Origin: Euryarchaeota archaeon UBA170
GTDB lineage: Archaea > Thermoplasmatota > Poseidoniia > Poseidoniales > Thalassarchaeaceae
Assembly (NCBI GenBank): GCA_002499345.1
Contig: DALF01000055.1
Location: forward strand, 1-16,249
Direction: 5' to 3'
Length of the DNA: 16,249 nt
Shown one piece after another: positions 1-7,127 of the stretch; position 1 is the first letter of the stretch; every line of letters begins with the position of its first letter. Both the position numbers and the translations under genes were made by a program. Below the pieces are notes generated by a model. The model was not told the origin of the DNA. It searched no databases and saw only the letters and a program-made list of their open reading frames with translations.

Positions 1-89
1 AGCTCCACATCGACTGGATCAGCTACTCTAATCAGCTCGCCAGAGTCTTCTAAGGACCGAATGTAACGCCTCAGGGTGCGCCAGACCAT
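1..89 (-). CDS. UbiD-family decarboxylase, N-terminal fragment (cut by window edge)
   Basis: Reading the minus strand from an ATG at 89 gives 29 open codons running off the left edge. The peptide begins MVWRTLRRYIRSLEDSGEL and continues IRVADPVDVE. This matches the typical start of UbiD-family prenylated-FMN decarboxylases: an LR..I..LE..GEL.RV...VD.E pattern. A GGAG lies a few bases before the ATG; an in-frame GTG at 104 is an alternative start. Family members decarboxylate aromatic acids in quinone synthesis. In many archaea a UbiD homologue is instead the anhydromevalonate phosphate decarboxylase of the archaeal mevalonate pathway. The divergent neighbour is a prenyl reductase-like gene, so either isoprenoid-linked role fits. 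The assignment rests on a short segment only. Confidence 0.6.
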   Translation of the reverse strand, partial: MVWRTLRRYIRSLEDSGELIRVADPVDVE

Positions 90-126
90 GTACTCCCGTA
101 GCACTCACAATAGTAGAAGGTTCGCT

Positions 127-180
127 CGCCGCCGTAGGCGGCGCGACCGACGGTTTCTTTTGAGCGACTCCTCTCGGAGT
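127..180 (+). promoter_or_regulatory. Divergent leader with two inverted repeats, one covering the GGR ribosome-binding site
   Basis: The 94 bases between the divergent UbiD and reductase starts hold several inverted repeats. The first is CGCCGCC (127-133), GTA, GGCGGCG (137-143): seven perfect GC pairs. Next is a small palindrome ACCG-A-CGGT (146-154). Last is ACTCC (167-171), TCTC, GGAGT (176-180), whose right arm is the only Shine-Dalgarno-like GGAG in front of the ATG at 184. In RNA the last hairpin would hide the ribosome-binding site; as DNA the repeats could be operators. The structure is seen in the sequence; the regulatory role is inferred. Confidence 0.4.
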
Positions 181-183
181 AAC

Positions 184-1413
184 ATGGGCGAGGCTGTGAC
201 TACCTGTGACGTTTTGGTTGTTGGTGCAGGGCCAGGTGGCGGTAATGCAGCTTTACAATGTGCCAGACTGGGACTAGATGCCATACTTGTTGAAGATCAT
301 GATGAGATAGGTACTCCCGTCCATTGTGGAGAGTGCATCTCTGAAATCGCCTGTCAGAATTTAGGGCTCACACTCCCTGAACACGTAATTAGTAAAACCG
401 TCAAAGGGATTCGGGTAATTTTCCCAGACGGAACCGAGAAATGCCTTTCCGAAGAAGGATACGTTCTGGAAAAGCACCTGTTCGAACAGTGGATAGCTGA
501 ATCTGCTGTCAAAGAGGGGGCCAGACTTAGCATGGGCCATAAAATCACGGGAATGGAGAAGTTGTTCGAACAAGACAGTTTCTCCGGATGGCTTTGTCAG
601 GGCAAGGGGGACCTCTTCCCTATACGGGCTAAGATAGTGATAGACGCATCCGGGGTGTCCTCAGTTTGCTCAAGATTACTTGACCTCAATCCTCGAGGAA
701 AGGTAGTAGCCGGAATGCAATATGAGCTAGAAGGAGTCCCTACTGATGGCTATCTTGATTTCTATATATGGCCATCATATGCTGAGAAGGGATATCTGTG
801 GATGATTCCTAAGTGTGACGGCAGGGCAAATATTGGTCTAGTGACAGAAGACAAACCCAGAACCAAGAAGGCTCTTGATGAGTTCATTGAGCATACTCAT
901 TTCAAGGGTCTCAATCAGAATCTTCCTACTTGGAAAAAGAAGGGAAATCCAGCCTTCGGAGGGACTATTCCCATTTCTGGCCCTCATGAGAATACCCACT
1001 ATGATGGCTTGATGCTAATCGGAGATGCCGCCGGATTTACTTCGCCCCTATTCGAGGGTGGTTCCCACTTAGCATTGAAATCCGCGGTTTTCGCCGCTCA
1101 GACCGCGGCAAAGGCAATCTCAGAAAATGACCTTTCCTCTGAAAAATTATCCGAGTATCCAAAGCTCTGGAAAGCAGAATTCCCTCCCTATGATAAGATT
1201 CTCAAGGGAAAAAATGCTCTATTTGAGCTATCTGATGAAGAGATGTCAGTAATGGCGAAGTGCTTCCCAGATGAGATGTCAGACATGGGCCTATCTGGTA
1301 AGGTATTCGTGGGATTGAAGCTCCTCTACAGAAGCCCTGGATTGTATGCTAAAAATATAGTCAGGGCTATGCTAGCCTTTGGATATAGTAGGGCCAAGTA
1401 CTATGGTTGGTGA
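184..1413 (+). CDS. Geranylgeranyl reductase-family FAD-dependent oxidoreductase
   Basis: A 409-aa flavoprotein of the archaeal geranylgeranyl reductase family. These enzymes hydrogenate prenyl double bonds, saturating archaeol side chains or quinone tails at the membrane. Visible motifs are an N-terminal Rossmann dinucleotide site (GAGPGGG, residues 14-20), a CGEC segment (48-51), the substrate-side YLWMIPK segment (204-210, the family's Y.W.FP.K type), and a second FAD motif GDAAGF at 280-285 followed by P..EGG. ATG 184 was chosen because the fold begins there. The open frame extends upstream to 76, but those 36 codons are an arginine-rich translation of the hairpin leader. The 3' end overlaps ccmF by 11 bases, suggesting coupled translation. 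The exact substrate (lipid or menaquinone) cannot be told from sequence. Confidence 0.88.
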   Translation: MGEAVTTCDVLVVGAGPGGGNAALQCARLGLDAILVEDHDEIGTPVHCGECISEIACQNLGLTLPEHVISKTVKGIRVIFPDGTEKCLSEEGYVLEKHLFEQWIAESAVKEGARLSMGHKITGMEKLFEQDSFSGWLCQGKGDLFPIRAKIVIDASGVSSVCSRLLDLNPRGKVVAGMQYELEGVPTDGYLDFYIWPSYAEKGYLWMIPKCDGRANIGLVTEDKPRTKKALDEFIEHTHFKGLNQNLPTWKKKGNPAFGGTIPISGPHENTHYDGLMLIGDAAGFTSPLFEGGSHLALKSAVFAAQTAAKAISENDLSSEKLSEYPKLWKAEFPPYDKILKGKNALFELSDEEMSVMAKCFPDEMSDMGLSGKVFVGLKLLYRSPGLYAKNIVRAMLAFGYSRAKYYGW

Positions 1414-3766
1414 AATATTGCTTTCCCAAATTGGGTGGCTACTATTGGTCACTGGCATCGCTTTCTCGGCCCTTCAGTGTACTAGCAGGGGCAATCCAGT
1501 CAGCTCAATCTCTAGAGACTTAGCGCTAATCTCACAAATCTCACCTTTCATCTTACTAACGTTCTGTTTTGTTACCGATGCTAGGTCACTGGAGTTGGTT
1601 TTCAGATTTGGTGGAGAGGATCTTCCACTATTATACAGGATTTCCGCTGTCTGGAGTAGCCGGGCAGGTCCACTTCTTCTCTGGGCCGCACTAATGGCAA
1701 TAGTAACTAGGATTATGTCTATGAGAGTAAAAGGAACATCTTTGGAAGTTAGAATAATGCATACATGGGTAGGATTCATCCTTCTATTGTCTCTCATGCT
1801 CGGGCCTTTTGATGGAACAACCTCTTCCTCCGCTTCTGGCCTAAACCCCCTACTGCAAACAGATCTAATGGTAATTCACCCGCCTGTCGTCTTCGCGTTC
1901 TACTCATTGTGTATAGCGACCTCTAGTGTCGTAATTGCAGGAGTCATCAGAAGAGATCCGTCTAATATCATCCATAAGTCACAACTGTATTGGGCTAGAG
2001 CGGGTTTCGTAGTTGGAACAATAGGAATAGGACTAGGCGGACTCTGGGCCTATACCGTTTTGGACTGGGGGGGCTATTGGGCATGGGACCCGGTCGAGAC
2101 TGGTTCTCTTCTCCCATGGCTATGTCTATTGTTGGTCGTGCACGCGCGATCCAAAACAGGAGGCAGTGCGATTATTGCTTCACCAGCAGCAGGGTTACTT
2201 GCAGGAGCTCTAACCTTCCATGCCACTCTGGTTACTAGGGCCAATGGCGTTTGGGCATCGGTCCATGCCTTTGTCGCAGATGGACAGGGGACACTTCCCC
2301 AAGACCCATACTTGAGGGTTCTAGATGTGGTCAGCTTTGATGCGATAGGAGCAGAATTAGTAGGATATTTGTCAGCAATAATACTTCTGTGCGTCTTCAC
2401 AGTCATTCACCTAGCTAGGATGCAAAGGTTGGAATTGGAGTCAAAAAACTCAAGATCAATGCTCCAGGAAAACAAGAACCTTGCAATCATCCTCGTTGTT
2501 ATTTTCTTGTTAGTCTCTTTCTGGATAGGGTCCGTGGCAGTTATTCTTGTTGGATTTTCACTCATGTATCTCATTATCAATGGGGACAACGCAGACCCAC
2601 CGCTTCATTGGATATTTACAGGAATCGCACTGATGTTGTTCTCGAGTTGGACTTGGAACGCAGAATGGTACCAATCCCTAATGGGTATGACTCCATTCCT
2701 CACTCCATGGATGATATCAGAGAAGGAGGATGACTGGTCCTTCATTACAGGACTTTTTACAGGTACCTCTTCAAGGCTAAGAATAGCTAAGGCGGTACCA
2801 TGGTATGGGGGAACTGGATTCCTATTACTCACATGGATGATACTTACTGTAGAGATAGATGGAACCAGTCTTCAAGCTCATGAATTCTACGGGTCGCCCT
2901 TTATCGCCATTCTAGCAATCGGCTTGGCCGCTTATACATGGGGGAAATCGATCAGCTCCAAATCAGGGGCCTATCTTATTCTATTCGCTCTGTCCGCCTC
3001 CCTCCTAGCGGCTCTTGCGGCAGATTCCATAGCACTACCTGGGGATCCAAGGCTTCCAATATCATCTTCCGTTTCCAGAGGGTCTCTTGCTTCGTTTATG
3101 TTGGTACTTCTGATCTTCTCACTACCTTTCAACATCAGGAATTTACTAATGACCTTGAAGTCCCATTCACGAAAGATGTACCAAGAAGGATTCAGTAGTC
3201 TTAGGTCTCCTAGAGCCCGGCTCCTGGCCAGTCATATTTCCCATGTTGGGATCCTTCTCCTCCTCATAGGTCATGTTTTTACAACAACATTGGTAGATAG
3301 ATCAGACCCCTCTCATTTGGTAACCTTAGAGAAGAATGAACCAGTTTCTTATGGGAACTACGAATACATCCTGGTGGACACAGTAGTATTATCCGAAGGA
3401 GATGAAGGATTTGACTTCAATGTGGGTGATGGGTTTTTGGGAGTGGTCATTGAGATGAGGAAAGACGGTGAACTTGTTGATACTCTGATTCCAGGCATAC
3501 TAAGATTCGGACCTGTCCCAAGATCCGAGGTTGACAGACACGTGGGCTTGTTCGGCGACACTATCGTTATCATGGACGGTTTTCAAGTTCAAGATTTGAT
3601 GCCCGCACTATTTTTCAACCAGACAGACGGCCTCGATAGAGTAAGAGTAACCATCCATGAACTTCAGGGTAGCCACTTAGTTTGGACTGGATGGTTACTT
3701 ACAATAATTGGAGGAATCCTAGCATTTTCTTCATCTGAAAAACCACATAATCAAGAGGAAGAATGA
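1403..3766 (+). CDS. ccmF: Cytochrome c haem lyase CcmF / CcsA family
   Basis: A 787-aa polytopic membrane protein matching CcmF, the System I subunit that ligates haem to apocytochrome c on the outer membrane face. The signature tryptophan-rich haem-handling loop is present (W222-GGYWAWDPVE, 222-232). So are flanking family segments: AGPLLLWA near the first helices, an HPP at 159-161, and a TRANGVWASVHAF stretch with His273 before it and His288 within it. Near the C-terminus histidines 611, 614 and 624 fall in or beside a helix, followed by the hydrophilic exported domain and a last helix. It is somewhat longer than the usual ~650 aa. ATG 1403 is preferred to a TTG at 1379. It overlaps the reductase by 11 bases. 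No CcmA-E or CcmH is in this window, so other maturation genes must lie elsewhere or be absent. Possible clients are the CxCH and CxxxCH proteins at 11876-15600. Confidence 0.93.
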   Translation: MVGEILLSQIGWLLLVTGIAFSALQCTSRGNPVSSISRDLALISQISPFILLTFCFVTDARSLELVFRFGGEDLPLLYRISAVWSSRAGPLLLWAALMAIVTRIMSMRVKGTSLEVRIMHTWVGFILLLSLMLGPFDGTTSSSASGLNPLLQTDLMVIHPPVVFAFYSLCIATSSVVIAGVIRRDPSNIIHKSQLYWARAGFVVGTIGIGLGGLWAYTVLDWGGYWAWDPVETGSLLPWLCLLLVVHARSKTGGSAIIASPAAGLLAGALTFHATLVTRANGVWASVHAFVADGQGTLPQDPYLRVLDVVSFDAIGAELVGYLSAIILLCVFTVIHLARMQRLELESKNSRSMLQENKNLAIILVVIFLLVSFWIGSVAVILVGFSLMYLIINGDNADPPLHWIFTGIALMLFSSWTWNAEWYQSLMGMTPFLTPWMISEKEDDWSFITGLFTGTSSRLRIAKAVPWYGGTGFLLLTWMILTVEIDGTSLQAHEFYGSPFIAILAIGLAAYTWGKSISSKSGAYLILFALSASLLAALAADSIALPGDPRLPISSSVSRGSLASFMLVLLIFSLPFNIRNLLMTLKSHSRKMYQEGFSSLRSPRARLLASHISHVGILLLLIGHVFTTTLVDRSDPSHLVTLEKNEPVSYGNYEYILVDTVVLSEGDEGFDFNVGDGFLGVVIEMRKDGELVDTLIPGILRFGPVPRSEVDRHVGLFGDTIVIMDGFQVQDLMPALFFNQTDGLDRVRVTIHELQGSHLVWTGWLLTIIGGILAFSSSEKPHNQEEE

Positions 3767-3830
3767 ATTCTTGTCTAGGTGAGGGGCACCGTTTGAATGA
3801 AAAAGGGGAAGCGGGTCGGCCGGACGCCAA

Positions 3831-3835
3831 GGAGG
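3831..3835 (+). promoter_or_regulatory. Shine-Dalgarno GGAGG fixing the FKBP start
   Basis: GGAGG lies 8 bases before the ATG at 3844. The open frame extends 27 codons further upstream, but this site and the beginning of the FKBP fold both point to 3844. Confidence 0.7.
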
Positions 3836-3843
3836 CGAACTAC

Positions 3844-4539
3844 ATGGAAAATGGTGCAATAGTACACATCGACTACGACCTTTACGAGGTTGACTCTGAG
3901 AGACTCATCGAGACTACACGCGAGGACGTAGCCAAGGAGAATGATATATTCGATGAGAACAGAGAATATACGCCAATGATAACAGTCGTAGGGGACGGTA
4001 GACTGATCGCAGGTTTCGAATCATCACTCTCAGATGCTGAGGCTGAAAAAGACTACGAAATAGACATAGAGGCTCCAGATGCTTATGGCGAGAGAGATGC
4101 GAGCCTGGTGGAGACAATCGGTCAGAATGTCTTGATGAGGAGTGTTAGAGATCCAAATATGCTCGCAATCGGTGCTCCAGTTGAGATTGGTGGGAGGACC
4201 GGTGTACTACAGTTTTTGAGTGCCGGGCGTGCTAGAATTGACTATAATCATCCATTAGCTGGATCAACATTGAGATACAATTACAATATTGTCAAGGTCG
4301 TGGAAGATCGCAAAGAAAAGGTAGAGACACTACTCAAGATGAATACTGGACGGGACGACTTCGAGATTGATTTTGAGAAAGACGACCTTACGGTGACTCT
4401 TCCGGACACAATTGCTTATGATCAGAATTGGTCGTATGCTAAGTTCAGCCTAGTGAGAACATTGAGGGACCATATCGGAGTAGGGACAATTGTCTTCCGT
4501 GAAGTTCATGAGCCCAGGGCAGTATCCGAAGAGGAATGA
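3844..4539 (+). CDS. Long-type FKBP peptidyl-prolyl cis-trans isomerase (SlyD-like)
   Basis: A 231-aa protein (about 26 kDa), the size of the archaeal long-type FKBPs that act as folding helpers and prolyl isomerases. It starts with a first FKBP strand (AIVHIDYDLYEV, 5-16). The active-site half follows: GDGRLIAGFE at 50-59 and AYGER at 80-84. The SlyD-like insert-in-flap domain lies between about residues 90 and 140. A C-terminal alpha/beta domain typical of the long form fills about 155-231. No signal peptide or membrane segment is seen, so it is predicted cytoplasmic. It is acidic, and the aromatic pocket residues look only partly conserved, so chaperone activity may outweigh isomerase activity. 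It lies 77 bases after ccmF on the same strand and may share its transcript. Confidence 0.87.
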   Translation: MENGAIVHIDYDLYEVDSERLIETTREDVAKENDIFDENREYTPMITVVGDGRLIAGFESSLSDAEAEKDYEIDIEAPDAYGERDASLVETIGQNVLMRSVRDPNMLAIGAPVEIGGRTGVLQFLSAGRARIDYNHPLAGSTLRYNYNIVKVVEDRKEKVETLLKMNTGRDDFEIDFEKDDLTVTLPDTIAYDQNWSYAKFSLVRTLRDHIGVGTIVFREVHEPRAVSEEE

Positions 4540-4549
4540 TTACAACTCA

Positions 4550-4565
4550 AATGACTCCAGTCATT
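4550..4565. repeat. Interrupted palindrome after the FKBP gene
   Basis: AATGACT-CC-AGTCATT: perfect 7-base arms around a 2-base centre, 11 bases past the FKBP stop and upstream of the lipoprotein gene. The two-base centre is too tight for an RNA hairpin without opening the inner pairs, and no T-run follows. A dimeric-regulator binding site is therefore more likely than a terminator, but no partner is known. Confidence 0.3.
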
Positions 4566-4652
4566 GGGTGGAACATTCATGAATCCGGCCTCCTCCCACT
4601 AATCGCCTCAATGACGACGAAGGTGGACTGAGCTACGGCCTTGACGTTCCCT

Positions 4653-5381
4653 ATGAGTACCGAGAGGCACCCATTTTACACACGTATTCAAGACATACCT
4701 CCACTTCGGAATAATGTGAGCAGAGCCGCCTCATCTGTCTTTTTGTCTCTAATCATACTTCTCAGCATCGCTTCTAGTGGTTGTATGGGGCTCGCGATGC
4801 AGAGGGAGCTGATGGAGGGAATGCGAGACGATCCTCGTGAGGAGATAGTACCAGTAGAGCCCATAGTACAGGCTCACATTTTTGGACAGAATGAGTGTAT
4901 ACTGCCGAGTGCGGAAAACTCCAATCAGGAAACAGACTGCTACTCTAACGAGAGTACGATATCTGTAGATGAGACAGTTTCAAAGATGCTACTCGACTTC
5001 TCAGTTTCGTTCGAGTGGTCCTCCACAGTTGGAGAATTACTGGGCAATAACACGGACGAGCTCAGATTCGTCGAGATCACTCTATTGAAACCAAATGGAG
5101 AAAAGTGCTGGGAGTATCTCGCAACCAGTTCAGTTGGTCAGATGTCACTCGAGCTAAGAAGCGAGAGCGACTGTACTGTCTCTATAGGCAACTCTTCAGG
5201 TTTCACCAATGGAAATTGGATTCTTCAAGTCAGGGCCAGAGGTTATGCGATAGCCGCCCCTATTGATACACTCTCGTTTGAGGATGAGTTTAGGGTCTCA
5301 CTGTGGGTTACGAAGAAATGTATTGTTTTCCCAGAAATACACTCAGAAGGCGAGTGTACATTTAGCTCAGAGCTCGAATAA
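4653..5381 (+). CDS. Cysteine-rich predicted lipoprotein, unknown function
   Basis: No family recognised. The product (242 aa from ATG 4653) has a hydrophobic stretch at about 27-41 ending in a lipobox-like ASSGC, with Cys44 as the likely lipidated residue, so it is predicted to be anchored on the outside of the membrane. After Cys44 come six more cysteines, in contexts NEC, TDC, EKC, SDC, KKC and GEC, an even number suited to three disulfides. The rest looks like an all-beta, Asn/Ser/Thr-rich domain with possible N-glycosylation sequons. The start is uncertain: a GTG at 4716 would give a compact 23-residue lipoprotein signal, with TTTTACA about 40 bp upstream, while ATG 4653 leaves an unusually long n-region. 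It is flanked by FKBP and ribosomal protein S2 with no functional link evident. Confidence 0.7.
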   Translation: MSTERHPFYTRIQDIPPLRNNVSRAASSVFLSLIILLSIASSGCMGLAMQRELMEGMRDDPREEIVPVEPIVQAHIFGQNECILPSAENSNQETDCYSNESTISVDETVSKMLLDFSVSFEWSSTVGELLGNNTDELRFVEITLLKPNGEKCWEYLATSSVGQMSLELRSESDCTVSIGNSSGFTNGNWILQVRARGYAIAAPIDTLSFEDEFRVSLWVTKKCIVFPEIHSEGECTFSSELE

Positions 5382-5418
5382 GGCCAAGTAAGTTGAGCAA
5401 CTAGTCGGCGTAGCGCTT

Positions 5419-6072
5419 ATGAGTGGTTGGCAGTTCGCCCCACTCCGAGGAATCGCTTTGGATGAGAGCCTAACCCCACTTGTACCGCTTGATACGTACG
5501 AGCAGCATGCTGTTCACATTGGCACAAATCAGAAATCTTCTGACATGAAAGCATTCTTGGATACTTTCAGGCAAGATGGAAGCGGCCTTCATCACATCGA
5601 TATCAGGCAGACCGACTCTAGGATTCGTACTGTGGCAAAATTCCTAGCTAATTACGACTCTAGCAGAATACTGGTAGTCAGCGCTCGTCAGTATGGTCAG
5701 CGGCCTGCAAGAATGTTCGCTGAGGCCATAGGGGCGAAGAGAATTGTTGGCAGATTTATTCCCGGGACCCTAACTAATCCGAGACTCAGGACATACATCG
5801 AGCCGGAAGTAATCGTAGTGACGGATCCAGCCGCAGACTCCCAGGCTCTTTCAGAGGCCGTGAGTTCGGGTATGCCAGTTATCGGTATCTGTGATGCCAA
5901 TAACAGATTGAGAAACGTCGATCTAGTACTACCGGCCAATAACAAGGGGAGGAGATCTCTAGCTCTAATTTACTGGCTTCTCGCGAGAGAGACTCTGAAG
6001 ATTAAAAGTGGGATATCTGACGTAGATTGGGAACGCTCTCAGGACGTTGATGACTGGGAGTCCTCTTTCTAG
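5419..6072 (+). CDS. rpsB: 30S ribosomal protein S2, archaeal type
   Basis: A 217-aa protein of the usual archaeal/eukaryotic S2 (uS2) length, a structural protein of the small ribosomal subunit. Family blocks are plain and in order: LVPLDTYEQHAVHIGTNQK near 21-39, RTVAKFLANY, ILVVSARQYGQRPARMFAE, GRFIPGTLTNPR, EVIVVTDPAADSQALSEA, GMPVIGICDANN, and NNKGRRSLALIYWLLARE. The C-terminus is an acidic tail (about 198-217) typical of archaeal forms. No clear Shine-Dalgarno sequence precedes ATG 5419. The tRNA-dihydrouridine synthase follows 50 bases later on the same strand, so the two translation-related genes could be co-transcribed. The T-rich stretch at about 6083-6092 may weaken readthrough. 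Confidence 0.96.
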   Translation: MSGWQFAPLRGIALDESLTPLVPLDTYEQHAVHIGTNQKSSDMKAFLDTFRQDGSGLHHIDIRQTDSRIRTVAKFLANYDSSRILVVSARQYGQRPARMFAEAIGAKRIVGRFIPGTLTNPRLRTYIEPEVIVVTDPAADSQALSEAVSSGMPVIGICDANNRLRNVDLVLPANNKGRRSLALIYWLLARETLKIKSGISDVDWERSQDVDDWESSF

Positions 6073-6122
6073 TCTCAACAATATCTTTTCTTAGTTCATC
6101 TGATAACTGAAAAGCCAGTCCC

Positions 6123-7127
6123 ATGTTCATGGACTTTGGCCCTGTTCCTCTTTCGTTGGCCCCAATGGCAGGGGTAACAGATCTAGCTTACAGGCTCCTC
6201 GCGAGAGAGTGTGGTGCCGATTTTACTGTAACAGAGTTCACCGCTGCGTCTGGATTAACTAGGAGGAATACATACTCTTGGCTTAAGGTCGAAACTGATC
6301 CTCGAGAGAGTCCATTCATCCCTCAAATCTTTGGAGGAGACATCTCAGAGATGGCAAAAACTGTAGAAATGCTAGAAGATAGAGCGGATATTATCGATAT
6401 CAATTTTGGATGCCCTGCACCTAAGGTATGTAGAAACGACGCGGGGGCCGCTCTTCTGAGGGACCCTGATAGGGTGGTTAGCATGGTTAGGAAATGCATA
6501 GCGTCTACCGACGTACCAATCTCTGTAAAGATGAGATTAGGGACTGGATCAGGAGAAAATACTGCTCTTGAAATTTCTCAGCGATTAGCAGAAGAAGGAG
6601 TATTGAGGATTTGTGTTCATGGTAGGACTCTGAGACAGAGATATTCAGGAATAGCAGATTGGGATCAAATCAAGGAAATCGCTGACTCAGTAGACATTCC
6701 TGTAATAGCAAATGGCGATGTCACAGACACTCAATCGGCTAAGGCCTGCCTCCAAGCTACCAGGGCCTCTGGCTTAATGATTGGAAGAGGCGCCATAGGC
6801 AGACCAACAGTATTCCATGAGATAAAGCAGGGTATGGGTTGGTCAGTCGGAACTCCTCCTTGGGGGAGAGGCGGTCCTTCGGAAGCGAGGAGGTGGTGTT
6901 GGGATAGATACCTAGAATTATCTCAAGAAGTATATGATAAATCGGGAGGTAAGAACCTCAAGAGACACGCAGTCTCATTTACGAAGGGTCTTCCAGGGGC
7001 GTCCGCAATGAGGGTTAGGCTACATTCAATACAGGATAAGGAATTACTCGGAAATGAGGTTAGCAGGTATCTGCGAAACCTAGAAGAAGATGAATCTCAA
7101 AACGAGATAGCTTCTTCTAGTCTTTGA
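6123..7127 (+). CDS. dus: tRNA-dihydrouridine synthase
   Basis: A 334-aa flavoenzyme of the Dus family, which reduces uridine to dihydrouridine in tRNA using FMN and NAD(P)H. Visible motifs are the FMN-barrel start LAPMAGVTDLAYR (about 11-23), the catalytic-cysteine loop NFGCP at 94-98 (Cys97) followed by KV and AGAALL, the SVKMRLG strand, VHGRTLRQRYSG.ADW, IPVIANGDV, and GLMIGRGAIGRP. A C-terminal helical domain follows, as in normal family members. An in-frame ATG two codons downstream is an alternative start. Its last 31 bases overlap the 3' end of the opposite-strand regulator at 7097. Confidence 0.95.
   Translation: MFMDFGPVPLSLAPMAGVTDLAYRLLARECGADFTVTEFTAASGLTRRNTYSWLKVETDPRESPFIPQIFGGDISEMAKTVEMLEDRADIIDINFGCPAPKVCRNDAGAALLRDPDRVVSMVRKCIASTDVPISVKMRLGTGSGENTALEISQRLAEEGVLRICVHGRTLRQRYSGIADWDQIKEIADSVDIPVIANGDVTDTQSAKACLQATRASGLMIGRGAIGRPTVFHEIKQGMGWSVGTPPWGRGGPSEARRWCWDRYLELSQEVYDKSGGKNLKRHAVSFTKGLPGASAMRVRLHSIQDKELLGNEVSRYLRNLEEDESQNEIASSSL

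Noticed and set aside
127..162. GC hairpin followed by TTTCTTTT as a terminator
   Set aside because: It lies between two divergent starts, where no transcript needs to end, and the T-run is interrupted and some distance from the stem.
76..183. N-terminal arginine-rich extension of the reductase frame (36 codons)
   Set aside because: It is a translation of the hairpin-rich leader, overlaps the divergent UbiD start, and the FAD fold begins right after ATG 184.
3763..3843. 27-codon extension of the FKBP frame
   Set aside because: The strong GGAGG at 3831 and the FKBP first strand both place the start at 3844; the extension is not family-like.
4590..4635. Possible C/D box RNA (ATGACGA ... CTGA)
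   Set aside because: The C box has a mismatch and only one C/D' pair is visible, with no terminal stem or second box pair.
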